Shown: positions 21,872 to 21,966 of the stretch, piece after piece | How the letters are laid out: every line of letters starts with the position of its first letter | Position numbering within the stretch: position 1 is the stretch's first letter | Source of the DNA: Spirochaetaceae bacterium | GTDB taxonomy: Bacteria; Spirochaetota; Spirochaetia; SZUA-6; Bin103 | NCBI GenBank assembly: GCA_028820215.1 | Contig: JAPPKD010000189.1 | Coordinates: forward strand, 1 to 21,966 | DNA length: 21,966 nucleotides | Reading direction: 5' to 3' | Notes under the pieces: generated by a model | What the model saw: only the letters and a program-made list of their open reading frames with translations | The model's database searches: none | Told to the model about the DNA's origin: nothing | Position numbers and translations under genes: made by a program

Positions 21872-21966
21872 ACGGCAGCCGTTCCTTTGCGCCGGATCGC
21901 TCTGACTTCCGCTCTCCTTAGAAACAAGCAGAATCAGGCAGTCTCCGGGACCAAGTTGAAGCCGAG
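21872..21966. other. non-coding right edge
   Basis: The last 95 bases have lower GC than the genes, and I see no start codon with a ribosome-binding site. On the minus strand ten codons end in a TGA at 21934-21936, which could be the tail of a gene entering from the right, but ten codons cannot support a call. No clear terminator hairpin is visible. Confidence 0.3.

Noticed and set aside
21934..21966. Ten minus-strand codons ending in TGA at the right edge (LGFNLVPETA)
   Set aside because: It could be the tail of a gene outside the window, but it is too short to support.
1..21966. CRISPR arrays, tRNA/rRNA genes, insertion sequences, phage or toxin-antitoxin genes
   Set aside because: I looked for direct repeats, cloverleaf-type sequences, transposase-like proteins and small paired genes and saw none that could be supported by eye.

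Overview
This is about 22 kb of GC-rich (roughly two-thirds G+C) bacterial chromosome, densely packed with genes. I find no rRNA, tRNA, CRISPR array, insertion sequence or phage gene. The gene mix is three phytanoyl-CoA-dioxygenase (PhyH) family proteins, two MDR dehydrogenases, a Gfo/Idh/MocA oxidoreductase, an HpcH/HpaI aldolase and an Atu3266/EF_0837-type amidohydrolase. It resembles what I know of environmental or sponge-associated bacteria with large catabolic repertoires (GC-rich Spirochaetota, Poribacteria-like or SAR202-like lineages). The taxonomic guess is weak and rests on gene content only.

Layout, left to right. (1) 1-302: a leader region with a good minus-strand promoter and what may be the first codons of a gene running off the left edge. 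(2) 303-1121 (+): a PhyH-family protein whose iron-binding HxD motif reads H-G-G, the signature seen in Fe/2-oxoglutarate halogenases. (3) 1137-3043 (-): an M20 metallohydrolase downstream of an HpcH/HpaI aldolase. (4) 3132-7379 (+): a sigma70-like promoter, an 18-bp operator-like inverted repeat, and a four-gene TroABCD/YtgABCD-type metal import operon (lipoprotein, ATPase, two permeases). Each downstream gene overlaps its predecessor by 4 bp. The first permease carries a C-terminal DtxR/MntR-like domain, as in chlamydial YtgCR. (5) 7325-12780 (-): a five-gene catabolic-looking operon: zinc alcohol dehydrogenase, PhyH with a Nudix-like tail, D-2-hydroxyacid dehydrogenase, amidohydrolase, and a zinc-less MDR dehydrogenase. 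(6) 12863-14040 (+): a canonical HxD PhyH protein coupled to a VOC protein. (7) 14056-14568 (-): an unrecognised protein. (8) 14625-18084 (+): an ABC-2 exporter (ATPase plus two DUF990-type permeases) translationally coupled to a SAM methyltransferase. (9) 18119-19040 (-): Nudix hydrolase and GNAT. (10) 19195-21871 (+): a RimL-type acetyltransferase, an atypical SDR lacking YxxxK, and a Gfo/Idh/MocA oxidoreductase.

How the parts may work together. The metal import operon appears self-contained: its only visible regulator is fused to the permease, and the inverted repeat sits on the predicted transcription start. The operon at 7325-12780 looks like a degradative pathway for a small organic substrate: hydroxylation by PhyH, alcohol and 2-hydroxyacid oxidation, hydrolysis by the amidohydrolase. 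The substrate cannot be read from the sequence. The most novel observations are the HxG PhyH protein, which is a halogenase candidate, and the permease-repressor fusion with its candidate operator.
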